This document shows, piece after piece, positions 14,839 through 23,284 of a DNA stretch of 25,128 nucleotides. The notes under the pieces were generated by a model. That model ran no database searches and was not told the DNA's origin. It saw nothing but the letters and a program-made list of their open reading frames with translations. The stretch is taken from NCBI GenBank assembly GCA_965658375.1, contig CBFHSD010000033.1:1-25128 (forward strand), written 5' to 3'. The number at the start of each line of letters is the position of its first letter. The first letter of the stretch is position 1. The DNA is from CBFHSD01 sp965658375 (GTDB lineage: Bacteria; Bacteroidota; Bacteroidia; Flavobacteriales_G; Salibacteraceae). A program made the position numbers and the translations under genes.

Positions 14839-15910
14839 TTAGCTGCCAATACTCTTTGTTTTCTTCTTCTTCTTGAGCCAAGTTGCTGGCCGTAATCCCC
14901 AACAATCGCACAGGTTTTTCTAGGGATAATTCCTCGAGTATCTTTTTGATGTCTTCAAAAAACTCCCCTTTCTTTTGAAAGTATTCTCCCTTAGTTTTAC
15001 TTCTAGAAATCACCGTGAAATCGTTGTACTTCACCTTCAGCACAATAGTTCTAGCAAATGCCTCTGCCTTCTCCATTCTGCTGCCTACCTCATCGGCAAT
15101 ATCTTCTAGCTTCTCTAGCATCTTCTCTTTGTCAGAAACATCTTCAAAAAAGGTGCGCTCGGCTCCCACAGATTTGCGAATACGATTGGGGTTTACCTTG
15201 CTTTTGTGAACTCCACGTACAATGTAGTAAAAGTGTTTTCCTGCCTTTCCAAAATGTTGACTGAGCCACACCAGTTCTTTTTCTTTTAAATCTCTACCAT
15301 TAAAAATGCCCAGCTTCTTCATTTTTTCGGCAGTGACCTTCCCCACCCCAAAAAAGCGTTCTATGGGCAAAGCCTCTAAAAAGTCAATCACCTCATTAGG
15401 CGGAATGCTTTTTTGCCCATTGGGCTTGTTGATGTCGCTCGCCACTTTGGCCAAAAACTTATTGATGGAGATTCCAGCACTGGCATTCAATCCAGTTTCT
15501 TCTTTTATGCGCTGGCGAATCTCTTGGGCCAATAGGGTTCCCGAAGGATTGTCTTTTTTGTTGACCGTTACATCCAAAAAAGCTTCATCTAAAGACAAGG
15601 GCTCCACCAAATCGGTATACTCGAAAAAGATGTTCCGAATCAAGGTGCTAATCTCTTTGTACCTCGCAAAGCGCGGTTTTACAAAAATCAATTGTGGACA
15701 TTTTCTTTTGGCAATAGACCCAGGCATGGCAGATCGCACACCAAAAGCACGCGCCTCATAGCTGGCTGCGGCCACCACTCCGCGGTGAGCTCCACCACCC
15801 ACTGCCAAGGGTTTCCCACTTAATTCTGGGCGATCCAGTTGCTCTACAGATGCATAAAAAGCATCCATATCTACATGAATAATTTTTCTGGTGAGAATTT
15901 CCTCCTCCAT
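14819..15910 (-). CDS. dinB: DNA polymerase IV (Y-family, DinB)
   Basis: The product has 363 residues, the normal length of Pol IV. Catalytic acidic residues are present: Asp14 in HVDMDAFYASVEQ (12-24) and Asp108-Glu109 in LSLDEAFLD (105-113). The SYEARAFGVRSAMP segment (50-63) and the helix-hairpin-helix region FFGVGKVTAEKMKKLGI fit the palm, fingers and thumb. The little-finger domain follows, and the C-terminal QLTIDF is a plausible beta-clamp binding motif. It performs error-prone translesion synthesis. No SOS box can be identified with confidence. It starts one base after the VanZ gene stop, so the two form an operon. It could complement the nearby photolyases functionally, although it is not linked to them transcriptionally. 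Confidence 0.97.
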   Translation of the reverse strand: MEEEILTRKIIHVDMDAFYASVEQLDRPELSGKPLAVGGGAHRGVVAAASYEARAFGVRSAMPGSIAKRKCPQLIFVKPRFARYKEISTLIRNIFFEYTDLVEPLSLDEAFLDVTVNKKDNPSGTLLAQEIRQRIKEETGLNASAGISINKFLAKVASDINKPNGQKSIPPNEVIDFLEALPIERFFGVGKVTAEKMKKLGIFNGRDLKEKELVWLSQHFGKAGKHFYYIVRGVHKSKVNPNRIRKSVGAERTFFEDVSDKEKMLEKLEDIADEVGSRMEKAEAFARTIVLKVKYNDFTVISRSKTKGEYFQKKGEFFEDIKKILEELSLEKPVRLLGITASNLAQEEEENKEYWQLTIDFPE

Positions 15911-15911
15911 C

Positions 15912-16325
15912 TCAAGAAGGGACTTTGCGCATCGCTTTTATTCTCCAGTTTTTTACTTGGAGAGAAAATTTAGAGAAAAGAAAGATGCCCAGTACATCGG
16001 CAAGAATATCGACAAAATCAAACTCTCTAGCCGGAATGGCCAATTGTGTGAACTCTTCAATAATGGCAAAAGAAAAGACTAAAAGAGCGCCTAGCTGAAA
16101 GGTGTTTTCTTTCCAAGAAAAGCTCTTGTAATTGAGACCCATATTGAACAAGAAAGCCAAGAAACCGTACAAGAAAAAATGTCCATTCTTATCTTTTACA
16201 GGAACCAATTTCACCAAGTGATCTACCCCAATGTATGCATATGCTTGATCTAACTGTGAAGTGTTCGCCAAATAAATGACGCCACATATAAAGACGAAAA
16301 ACAGCCCTGCAATCACTTTTTTCAT
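15912..16325 (-). CDS. VanZ family membrane protein
   Basis: I use the ATG complementary to 16323-16325, because it puts the first hydrophobic helix (MKKVIAGLFFVFICGVIYLA) at the N-terminus; an upstream in-frame ATG at 16382 would add 19 unconserved residues. The 137-residue product has about four hydrophobic segments. VanZ-type signature positions include KNGHFFLYGFLAFLFN, where His and Tyr are conserved, and IIEEFTQLAIPAREFDFVDILADVLG, with the E-x-x-Q, R-x-F-D and D-x-x-G pattern. VanZ homologues are widespread integral membrane proteins of unclear role; the name comes from teicoplanin resistance in enterococci. It is followed by dinB after one base. Confidence 0.85.
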   Translation of the reverse strand: MKKVIAGLFFVFICGVIYLANTSQLDQAYAYIGVDHLVKLVPVKDKNGHFFLYGFLAFLFNMGLNYKSFSWKENTFQLGALLVFSFAIIEEFTQLAIPAREFDFVDILADVLGIFLFSKFSLQVKNWRIKAMRKVPS

Positions 16326-16476
16326 AACTGCGAAATTAGGTAAAGATTGATTCAATACCATTGCTTTAAGGAAGCATAACATCCGTGTAAAGCGATGTTA
16401 AATGCTGTGCTTTTCATTGTTAAAAAGTTGTTGGCACTTGCACCTGTGCTCCTCTCAAATCTAGCGGCTTGTCTGC

Positions 16477-16484
16477 TAACTTTG
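16477..16484 (+). promoter_or_regulatory. Candidate -7 promoter element for the injection-like operon
   Basis: TAACTTTG matches TAnnTTTG exactly and ends 18 bases before the GTG start at 16503. No -33 TTTG is visible at 19 bases upstream. It sits in the 177-base gap between the divergent VanZ gene and the operon; nothing else was recognised in that gap. Confidence 0.4.
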
Positions 16485-16502
16485 AGTGTTTAGGGCATAG
16501 CG

Positions 16503-16871
16503 GTGGAATCAGACAAACTATTCGAAAAAGCAAAAGAAATGAACGAGCGTGAGCTGTACAGGCAGAGCATTAGAAATGCTATGCAGCAGCATCAAGCACC
16601 TGTTCAACCCATAGCCCAAGTGGCCTCAAAAAAGAGGCTAGAGATTCCACTTGCCAAGGGCATTCTCACCTTTATGGTTACCCTTCTTTCCGCTCCCCTA
16701 TTGGCTTTTATGCTTCTGTGGTTTATGGAATACAGCATGCCCACTTGGCTGTTTGAATTCTCTCGAGACTTTGGTGGTTCTGAATACACTTTGCTCTTGA
16801 TGAGCGCTGCTATTTTTGCGGGTATTTACGCAGGCAGACTGGCTTATTGGACCTTGAAAAACGCAAAATAA
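16503..16871 (+). CDS. Hypothetical two-TM membrane protein heading the injection-like operon
   Basis: The 122-residue frame uses GTG at 16503; an ATG 12 codons later (16539) is an alternative start. The hydrophilic N-terminal 45 residues are rich in Lys, Glu, Arg and Gln and probably helical. Two membrane helices follow at about 53-75 and 95-117, and the protein ends in YWTLKNAK, so both termini are expected in the cytoplasm. I do not recognise a family. It is separated by only 7 bases from the baseplate-J-like gene and looks co-transcribed with it. A membrane anchor or an operon-specific accessory role would fit, but this is inferred from position only. Confidence 0.65.
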   Translation: MESDKLFEKAKEMNERELYRQSIRNAMQQHQAPVQPIAQVASKKRLEIPLAKGILTFMVTLLSAPLLAFMLLWFMEYSMPTWLFEFSRDFGGSEYTLLLMSAAIFAGIYAGRLAYWTLKNAK

Positions 16872-16878
16872 CTCTTTG

Positions 16879-19800
16879 GTGGATAAAGGTTTAACATATG
16901 ATTTATGTTCCCAAAGCACTCCTTTTCAAAAGAAGGAACTCTTGGCCTTATTGCGTCATCCAGCTGTTAGCTCATTCAAACTATACCAACAAGCCCACGC
17001 ACTTTCTCCCGAACTTTTATCTCGTTGGGATGCTAACGAAAGAAACCTACTGCCACTCCTCGCAGCAAGTGAATTTCCACTCGCTGAAATAGAACAAACT
17101 ATAAGTGCTTCACTAACCCAATTTCGGAAGGCTTATTTCAAAGGGAAGCCATACACACACATTCTGGTTGAGATTCTAGAACCATTTATCGCCTTTACCT
17201 CGCTGTTAGAAGAAGGAAAAAATAGCATTGTCTTATTTCCCAATAACAGCGTTCAAAGCACTTTTAAATTGCTGCTTAATGCGATTCAAAAGGAATTGCA
17301 GACGCTTCCTTTACCCCTCTTGTATGCCCTTCCTTTAGAAATGCAAGTCTCGTTATCTTCCACCGTAGATATTAAGAAAGAACTGGAACAAAGCCCTATT
17401 TCTCCATCTCATTTGGTGCAATTAGAAGCTTTGTGTTTTGCCTTGCTCCGCAAACTAATTTCCATCCAAGGCACTATCCAAAAAGACATCTCTCAGCCTA
17501 ATTTCTTAAAGCCTTACAGCAACTTGGGCCTTTTGGTGAACGCCACGAAGTTGCTTGTTGAGCACACCCAAGAAAGTACACATTTAGAGGAGCTCTTGAA
17601 ACAAGACACTCCGCTGCTCGAAGATTACACCTTTGCTTTTGTTTCGCCTGTTGAGAACAGTCTACAGGTGAAAAAAGGGGAAGCATTCTCTACAACAGCA
17701 AAAGACCAAGTTTGGACGAGCGACAAATCATTGCTTGTAGATGGAAAGCAGCTTAGCGCAAGCAAACGCTACTCCTTTGCTTCGCATCAATTGCAGGATG
17801 ACCAAAATGGACTAAAAGAACATAAAGAAAACAAAGAGGCCATTGGCTTCGAAATACGATCTAGCCTATTTGGCTTACGCTCAAAGCAAAAGAGCATCAA
17901 ACTTTCCATGATTTGCAAGAAGTCTTCTGCATTTCTATTGGCTTTGAAAAAGCATTTTGGAGTTGCCTCTAACAAAGAAGCTTTGGATGCTTTCCATGCT
18001 ACATACACGCACGGCATTCAACTGGCCTACTTCAGCACTTCTGGTTTGCATCAGGTAAACCCGAAAATGGTAGAAAGCAAATTGGAATTCGATAAAAAAG
18101 GACGGTTGCGCCTACAGATTGGCGTATTTCTCGGCTTTGAAGATCCGCTTCCATTAGAAACAAAAGACTGCGTCTTTCAATTCACTACCGATCAACTGCA
18201 CTTTGGATTGGCTGCTTTGTTGAGCCAAATGCAAATAGAAACTGTTCACCTCAATGTAAAAGCAACGGCACTTTCAGATTTCAATCTCTATACAAACACG
18301 AATTCGCAAGAAGCACTTGGCTTTCCGTGTGAACCTTTTGGCAACAGCCCAGAAATTGGAGACGCATTTTATTTGGAACACCCCATTGTGTTCGCAAATA
18401 AAATTGAAGACTTAAAACTCAATTTTCAATGGGGGAACCTGCCCAAAGACTTCTTAGGTTTTGAAAGCTATTATGCCGGTTATGGATTGACTTTGAACAA
18501 CTCAGATTTTAAAGTCGCTTTGAGTGGAAAAGAACGCGGAGCTTGGAAACCAGAAGAAAACAGACAAGTGATTTCACTCTTCAAAAACGCCTCTGAGAAC
18601 GAAGAAGATGGTCATTTTTTAAGCCCTATCTCTCGCTTTAACGAAATAAACTGGCGCAATGTGCAAGGTGATAGTTTTATCAAATACAACGCAGAGAAAA
18701 ACCTCAATCACACCGCACAGGGATTCATTAAGTTTGAATTGGTAGCACCTTCTTTTGCCTTTGGGCATCAACTGTTCAATGCGCGTTTGCATGAATTTCA
18801 TCAACTGCCACCAAAAACAAAACTGAAAACACCTCAACCCAATGTGCCTTATACTCCCATGCTAAAAGGGCTTACAGCAGATGTAGAATTGAGTGAAAAC
18901 ATAAAGCTTGATGATGCTGCTTTCTCACCCATCTGGGGAGATCTTGCAGCCGAAGATCGATTGCCAAGCGAACGCAACAGCCTGTTCTATCCTTTCCACA
19001 GTGGTGCTTCTCTAGTACTTCATTTTGAAGGAGAGGACAACAATGGCCAATTGAATCTCTTTGTTGATCTTCAAGATTTGATGAACGATTCCGCTTTCCA
19101 TTACAGCTTCCTCATTTTTGATAAGAACACCCATGAATCCATAGATTCGAGTGCCTTTTTATTGGATGAAACCAATGGGTTCACAACTACAGGACGCTTA
19201 GAACTTGCTCTTCCAGAAAGCTTTAAAGGCCGGAGCAACTTCTCTTTGCTTATTTACAGCACACAGAGAAACGCTTTTCAACACATTCAAGGTATTCAAC
19301 AAAATGCAGTGCGTTTAAGCAATAGCTTTCAGCAAGATGAATGGTTACCTCTAGAGCATCAATCTCTTGCTTCTAAAAGAACTGTATTGGACCAACCTTT
19401 TGGTAGATTGCGGTTTACAACTGCCCCAGACCATTTGAGTTCTAATTATTTGGAAAGGGGTCTCCACGGCAAACTCATGCGTTCTTCTTGGGACCTCAAA
19501 CAACTTTTACTCGCTGCATTCCCACAAATTCAATTTTGTGAAATAGCCACTGAAGCCCATTTAAAACGCACTTTGGTAATCTATGTCCTTCCACATTTTC
19601 CAAAATGGAAGGCATTTACCTACAGCGGAGAACCTGGGGTTTTTCATTTTGACCCCGAAACTTTGCAATCGATCAAGTCTTTTGTGGCTCAACAAGTACA
19701 CCAAGGCATTGCTATTCAAGTGAGCAACTTCACGTTTCGAAAAGTTCAACTTCACGGAACGGTTTCAAAACAAAAAGACGAACTCAATCAAAATATCATT

Positions 19801-20223
19801 TCCGCTCTAACAGAAAATGCGCAACGCCAAATTGCGGGGTGGTTATTTGATGAGTTCACCCATAAACCCGAGCACTTGTCAAGCATCAGCATCTTGCCTC
19901 AATTGGAAGATTGTAATCCAAATATTCGATTGAATAAATTGATTATTCAACAAGAAGGCACCTCTTTGCTTCAAAATGAACAAGGAACGCTGTACCAGTT
20001 AAATGCGCAAGTTGGAGAATTGTGGATACCGGCTCGCGAACACATGTTCACCATTACAAACAATGAACATACAGGTTCTACACACATAGACTCGAGTATT
20101 TCCAATGCAGCAATTGGCAGCGATTTATTGATTGGAAAGCAAAACATGGCCGTAAAAGTGGGCGAAACGCCAATCCCTCAAAAGAAAGAATCATCATCAA
20201 TTTTGATAGAAACTGATGAGTAA
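16879..20223 (+). CDS. Baseplate J/gp47-like protein of a contractile-injection-type system (putative)
   Basis: The product has 1114 residues, starting from GTG at 16879 (TTG at 16876 is possible). There is no signal peptide and no membrane helix. The central segment LNFQWGNLPKDFLGFESYYAGYG (about 512-534) resembles the W-x-x-LP-x-x-F-x-x-YYxxY signature of the large baseplate-J-like proteins in Bacteroidota eCIS/T6SS-like clusters. Near residue 895-960 a segment TLVIYVLPHFPKW and then ETLQSIKSFVAQQV and IQVSNFTFRKVQLHG fits the baseplate-J C-terminal pattern. Size and gene order support a gp47/Afp12-like baseplate role. The rest of the sequence is unfamiliar, so the family call is moderate. 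The last 8 bases overlap the next start. Confidence 0.55.
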   Translation: MDKGLTYDLCSQSTPFQKKELLALLRHPAVSSFKLYQQAHALSPELLSRWDANERNLLPLLAASEFPLAEIEQTISASLTQFRKAYFKGKPYTHILVEILEPFIAFTSLLEEGKNSIVLFPNNSVQSTFKLLLNAIQKELQTLPLPLLYALPLEMQVSLSSTVDIKKELEQSPISPSHLVQLEALCFALLRKLISIQGTIQKDISQPNFLKPYSNLGLLVNATKLLVEHTQESTHLEELLKQDTPLLEDYTFAFVSPVENSLQVKKGEAFSTTAKDQVWTSDKSLLVDGKQLSASKRYSFASHQLQDDQNGLKEHKENKEAIGFEIRSSLFGLRSKQKSIKLSMICKKSSAFLLALKKHFGVASNKEALDAFHATYTHGIQLAYFSTSGLHQVNPKMVESKLEFDKKGRLRLQIGVFLGFEDPLPLETKDCVFQFTTDQLHFGLAALLSQMQIETVHLNVKATALSDFNLYTNTNSQEALGFPCEPFGNSPEIGDAFYLEHPIVFANKIEDLKLNFQWGNLPKDFLGFESYYAGYGLTLNNSDFKVALSGKERGAWKPEENRQVISLFKNASENEEDGHFLSPISRFNEINWRNVQGDSFIKYNAEKNLNHTAQGFIKFELVAPSFAFGHQLFNARLHEFHQLPPKTKLKTPQPNVPYTPMLKGLTADVELSENIKLDDAAFSPIWGDLAAEDRLPSERNSLFYPFHSGASLVLHFEGEDNNGQLNLFVDLQDLMNDSAFHYSFLIFDKNTHESIDSSAFLLDETNGFTTTGRLELALPESFKGRSNFSLLIYSTQRNAFQHIQGIQQNAVRLSNSFQQDEWLPLEHQSLASKRTVLDQPFGRLRFTTAPDHLSSNYLERGLHGKLMRSSWDLKQLLLAAFPQIQFCEIATEAHLKRTLVIYVLPHFPKWKAFTYSGEPGVFHFDPETLQSIKSFVAQQVHQGIAIQVSNFTFRKVQLHGTVSKQKDELNQNIISALTENAQRQIAGWLFDEFTHKPEHLSSISILPQLEDCNPNIRLNKLIIQQEGTSLLQNEQGTLYQLNAQVGELWIPAREHMFTITNNEHTGSTHIDSSISNAAIGSDLLIGKQNMAVKVGETPIPQKKESSSILIETDE

Positions 20224-20929
20224 GAAGAATAGAACATACCTGAAAGAGCAATTCAAAAACGGAAAGATTCCTTCGCAAGAAGATTTTCACGATTTGATTG
20301 ATAGTGCGCTGATTCAAGAAGAAGACGGACTAAAATCAGGGCCCAAAGGCTTTCATATTCAAGCATCTAGAGAAGGTGGACTTTTTAGTTTTTCTAGAAA
20401 TAACAAAAATAATAGCGCTCCGGCTTGGAGGTTGGCTATCAATGCAAAGAATCAAGGCTTAGAGTTTAGCCATGGTTCCCAAGAAGTCCCAACGCTGCAT
20501 TTGGCAAACTCTGGTAAAGTAGGTATTGGTTTGCGCGATCCCTTGCACCACCTAGATGTTGCGGGCACGGTTGGCATGAAGGGAAGAATGGGCTACTACA
20601 AATTTGGGAAGGTAAATGCCGATGGAAATTGGCATAATTTGGTAGAAGATCTCAATGCTTTTTGCGCTTTTGAAGTGATTGCCATTGCCAGTAAAAAGGG
20701 AGCGCATGCTATGACTCATGCGACATGCGTAAGCACTTTTGGCGGTAGCGAAGGGGGAATAAATACCACGCAAAACTACTTTGGTAAGCCAGGCAATAAA
20801 ATTGAATTGAGATGGTATGGCGATGCTTTCAACTATGCCTTGCAAGCCAGAACGAAGGCAGATTACGGCAATGGAGTTTATATTCAGTTCAACTTAATGA
20901 AAATTTGGGATGATGGAAGCGAAGGATAA
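20216..20929 (+). CDS. Tail-fibre-like protein
   Basis: The product has 237 residues. The N-terminal module KNRTYLKEQFKNGKIPSQEDF (4-24) with HDLIDSAL is a recurring start of fibre-like proteins in Bacteroidota and cyanobacteria. Residues 100-126 contain KVGIGLRDPLHHLDVAGTVG, the V-G-I-G-x-x-x-P-x-x-x-LDV-x-G motif typical of trimeric fibres and surface proteins. The C-terminal domain (about 127-237) has AFEVIAIASKKG, MTHATCVSTFGG and KIELRWYG, recalling receptor-binding heads of this family. It probably forms the host-contact fibre of the system. It overlaps the preceding gene by 8 bases and the following small gene by 17 bases. Confidence 0.65.
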   Translation: MSKKNRTYLKEQFKNGKIPSQEDFHDLIDSALIQEEDGLKSGPKGFHIQASREGGLFSFSRNNKNNSAPAWRLAINAKNQGLEFSHGSQEVPTLHLANSGKVGIGLRDPLHHLDVAGTVGMKGRMGYYKFGKVNADGNWHNLVEDLNAFCAFEVIAIASKKGAHAMTHATCVSTFGGSEGGINTTQNYFGKPGNKIELRWYGDAFNYALQARTKADYGNGVYIQFNLMKIWDDGSEG

Positions 20930-21053
20930 AATACAACTTGAATTGAGTGTTGTTGAAGTAAACACCATTCTAGATGCGCTTGCAGAACAACCTTTTAAAG
21001 AGGTGTATGCATTGATAGAAAGTATTCACAAACAAGCCAAAGCTCAAAAGTGA
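20913..21053 (+). CDS. Small phage-type protein (46 aa)
   Basis: The ATG at 20913 opens a 46-codon frame ending at the TGA at 21051-21053. The product MEAKDKIQLELSVVEVNTIL followed by DALAEQPFKEVYALIESIHK has the pattern L-S-x-x-E-V-N-x-I-L-x-A-L-x-x-x-P-F-x-x-V-x-x-L-I-x-x-I, which I recall from many uncharacterised small proteins of tailed phages. It overlaps the fibre gene by 17 bases and the next gene by 4 bases (GTGA), so it is very likely translated. Position between fibre and baseplate-like genes suggests a structural or chaperone role, but this is inference. It is too short for most ORF callers. Confidence 0.75.
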   Translation: MEAKDKIQLELSVVEVNTILDALAEQPFKEVYALIESIHKQAKAQK

Positions 21054-23272
21054 GTGAAGCAACAGACATAGCAAAAAGCAGTGTGGAAGAGTACATCTCT
21101 GTCAAATCAGAGTTAAAGGCTTTCTCACAATTCTTGCAATCGCGGATCAATGCTATTGGCAATGAGCATATCCATCAAATAGATAGAAACCTGAAAGCGA
21201 TTGCGCCAGAATTGCATCACGCAACAACCATTGTTGAGGAGTTGAGTGCACACCCTTTGGTAGATGCCTTTCACTATCCAAAAAATACGGATCAAGAAGC
21301 TGTTGTATACATCTATCCCAAAGAAGGAGAAGATGAAGACGCTGTTCTTCAAGAGGTTAATACACTCTTAGCTAATCACCGAAGCATAGGAAGTCATCTT
21401 CTCCAAGCTAAGTTATATCAACTTTTTGCCCTTTCTTTAAATGTCACTATACGCAGCAAAGAACAACTGAATAGTTATGCGGTGCTCACCCAAATGGTGG
21501 AGTACATCCATGGCTTCTTCTTACCTAGCCACAGAGCCAATAACTCACTTTTATCTGGTTCTACCCAGCTATCTCATGTAGATTTTTCCATTGCACTTGA
21601 ACAAGCCGTTGAGCTCATTCGCTCAGAACAAGTTTCGTTTCAGTCTGCCTTTTCGGTAAAGCCTAGCAAACAGGTGTATTGGAACACCTCTATGTTTCCT
21701 GTTCTTGATTTAAATACCTCTTGCATTACACTTAAACAAGGTGAGCGCACAGAAGCGTTCAAAGGAAAAGAACTCTCTTTATTCTTGAGATTGAAAGACA
21801 CTTTAGGGAGCCCCACCCCTACTCTCAATACAGAAGAAAAGTCAAAGGAAGAGAACCGTATCACCAAAGGTTCTCCGATGCAACTTAGGGCGCACCACAA
21901 ACAGCAAGAGATAGTGGTTTTGTTTGAATTGTTTAAAGAAAGGGTTTTACAAAACATCTCTCAAAACGAGGCGCTTCTTCAGTCTGTTGGAAGATTGCAG
22001 GGATTGGAAAAGCTTTGGAGCTCTTTCGCTGCATGGAAAAAATCATCTGGCAGACAAATTCCTGAGCAAGATGCTTTCCAGCAATACATGCACGCCCATT
22101 GGGACCAAAAAGCTGGCGGTATTGCGAGCATTCAAATCGTAGATCGAATAGAGCGTAGAAAAAAGGCATATCATCAATTGGCTTTATTTGGGTTGAACGG
22201 CCAAGAACTTTTTCACTTGCTAGAAGGGAAAGGAACGGAGAAAGAAACACGCTACATTGAATCTTTGCTCCCAGAATTGCCGGAAATTATCCAAGAGAAG
22301 CACCAAGCCTACCCTCATTTTGAGGAGTCTATGCTGGGAGAACACAAAGGTTTTGAACGCTTTGTTTTAGACCTTGCTGGCTTGCCTAAGGTTAAAAAAG
22401 AACTGGGCCTTTATGCTTTTAAACATCCTTGGGAGAGTTTTAAAGAAAGGCCTCAAGTAAAAGCCATTGAAACATTGCAGGCTGAGCAGGATCTATTCTA
22501 TTACGGACAATTCTCGAACTGCTATGAACCAATAAGTGATGGTTGGAACATCACCAACTTTTTAGGCAAGCCACTTCTGAGTGTTCGGCACCCGCATGCC
22601 ACACAAATACAAAGTGCTCTTGAAAACTGCATCAATCAGGTACAACCGTTGCTGTTTATTGATCATGGTTTGTTGGAGGTAGAAACATCGGCAGAAAAAT
22701 CATTTGGCTTTCGTGTGTACTTAGATGAGTTGTTGATCATCACTCAAGACAATATCAATTCTTTTGAAAAAAGTGAAGCGCTCATTGCTGATTTCAAGGC
22801 CCAAATTCAATCCATTGAGAACTATGATTTAGATGCTGGTAGCGGATCCCTGACCATTCAATCTCAGCAATTTGAGAATTGGGTGATCCCGCAAAATGGA
22901 ATAGCAACTCACGCGAACACTCCTGAAACAATTTACCACGCTTTTGAAAAACTCAATTCGGAAGCCTTGAGTATTGAGAAACAAGACCAACTGTTCACCG
23001 CGTTGAAACAATCTGGTTTCCAAACGAGTAATGGATTAACAGTGGTGATTGCCGATTTTCATCCCGTATTTTTTAATGGTCATATCCATTGGTTAAAACA
23101 GCTTATTTCAGAACATGCTCCTTTGGAAACAGAAGTGCAATTTGTTTCCTGCGATTTTTCGAAATATGCTGAAATCAGTGCCCGAATAAACCGTATTTTA
23201 GACCGCCAAGAGGATGCCGTAGAAATCCTCACACTAAGGAAGGTTGAACTCATACGATCAATCTATTCTTAA
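21050..23272 (+). CDS. Large protein with baseplate-like C-terminus (putative injection system component)
   Basis: The product has 740 residues, starting from GTG at 21050 within a GTGA overlap with the upstream stop. There is no signal peptide or membrane helix. The N-terminal 70 residues are helical. A linker at about 255-275 (SPTPTLNTEEKSKEE) separates two parts. Residues 532-546 (QPLLFIDHGLLEVET) and 662-717 (GLTVVIADFHPVFFNG, WLKQLISEHAPLETEVQF) resemble the LIEHLLLRP and VVLPxWPxRF...EAPAH patterns of large baseplate-associated proteins in Bacteroidota and Myxococcota injection clusters. I do not recognise the N-terminal half. The assignment is therefore family-level and tentative. Confidence 0.5.
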   Translation: MSEATDIAKSSVEEYISVKSELKAFSQFLQSRINAIGNEHIHQIDRNLKAIAPELHHATTIVEELSAHPLVDAFHYPKNTDQEAVVYIYPKEGEDEDAVLQEVNTLLANHRSIGSHLLQAKLYQLFALSLNVTIRSKEQLNSYAVLTQMVEYIHGFFLPSHRANNSLLSGSTQLSHVDFSIALEQAVELIRSEQVSFQSAFSVKPSKQVYWNTSMFPVLDLNTSCITLKQGERTEAFKGKELSLFLRLKDTLGSPTPTLNTEEKSKEENRITKGSPMQLRAHHKQQEIVVLFELFKERVLQNISQNEALLQSVGRLQGLEKLWSSFAAWKKSSGRQIPEQDAFQQYMHAHWDQKAGGIASIQIVDRIERRKKAYHQLALFGLNGQELFHLLEGKGTEKETRYIESLLPELPEIIQEKHQAYPHFEESMLGEHKGFERFVLDLAGLPKVKKELGLYAFKHPWESFKERPQVKAIETLQAEQDLFYYGQFSNCYEPISDGWNITNFLGKPLLSVRHPHATQIQSALENCINQVQPLLFIDHGLLEVETSAEKSFGFRVYLDELLIITQDNINSFEKSEALIADFKAQIQSIENYDLDAGSGSLTIQSQQFENWVIPQNGIATHANTPETIYHAFEKLNSEALSIEKQDQLFTALKQSGFQTSNGLTVVIADFHPVFFNGHIHWLKQLISEHAPLETEVQFVSCDFSKYAEISARINRILDRQEDAVEILTLRKVELIRSIYS

Positions 23273-23284
23273 ACCTACTTAACA

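Noticed and set aside
15306..15761. 151-aa plus-strand frame within dinB
   Set aside because: It is antisense to the conserved polymerase IV sequence with no domain or regulatory support.
16326..16382. Extended VanZ start 19 codons upstream
   Set aside because: The extension is not hydrophobic or conserved and would displace the membrane helix from the N-terminus; the internal ATG is more natural.
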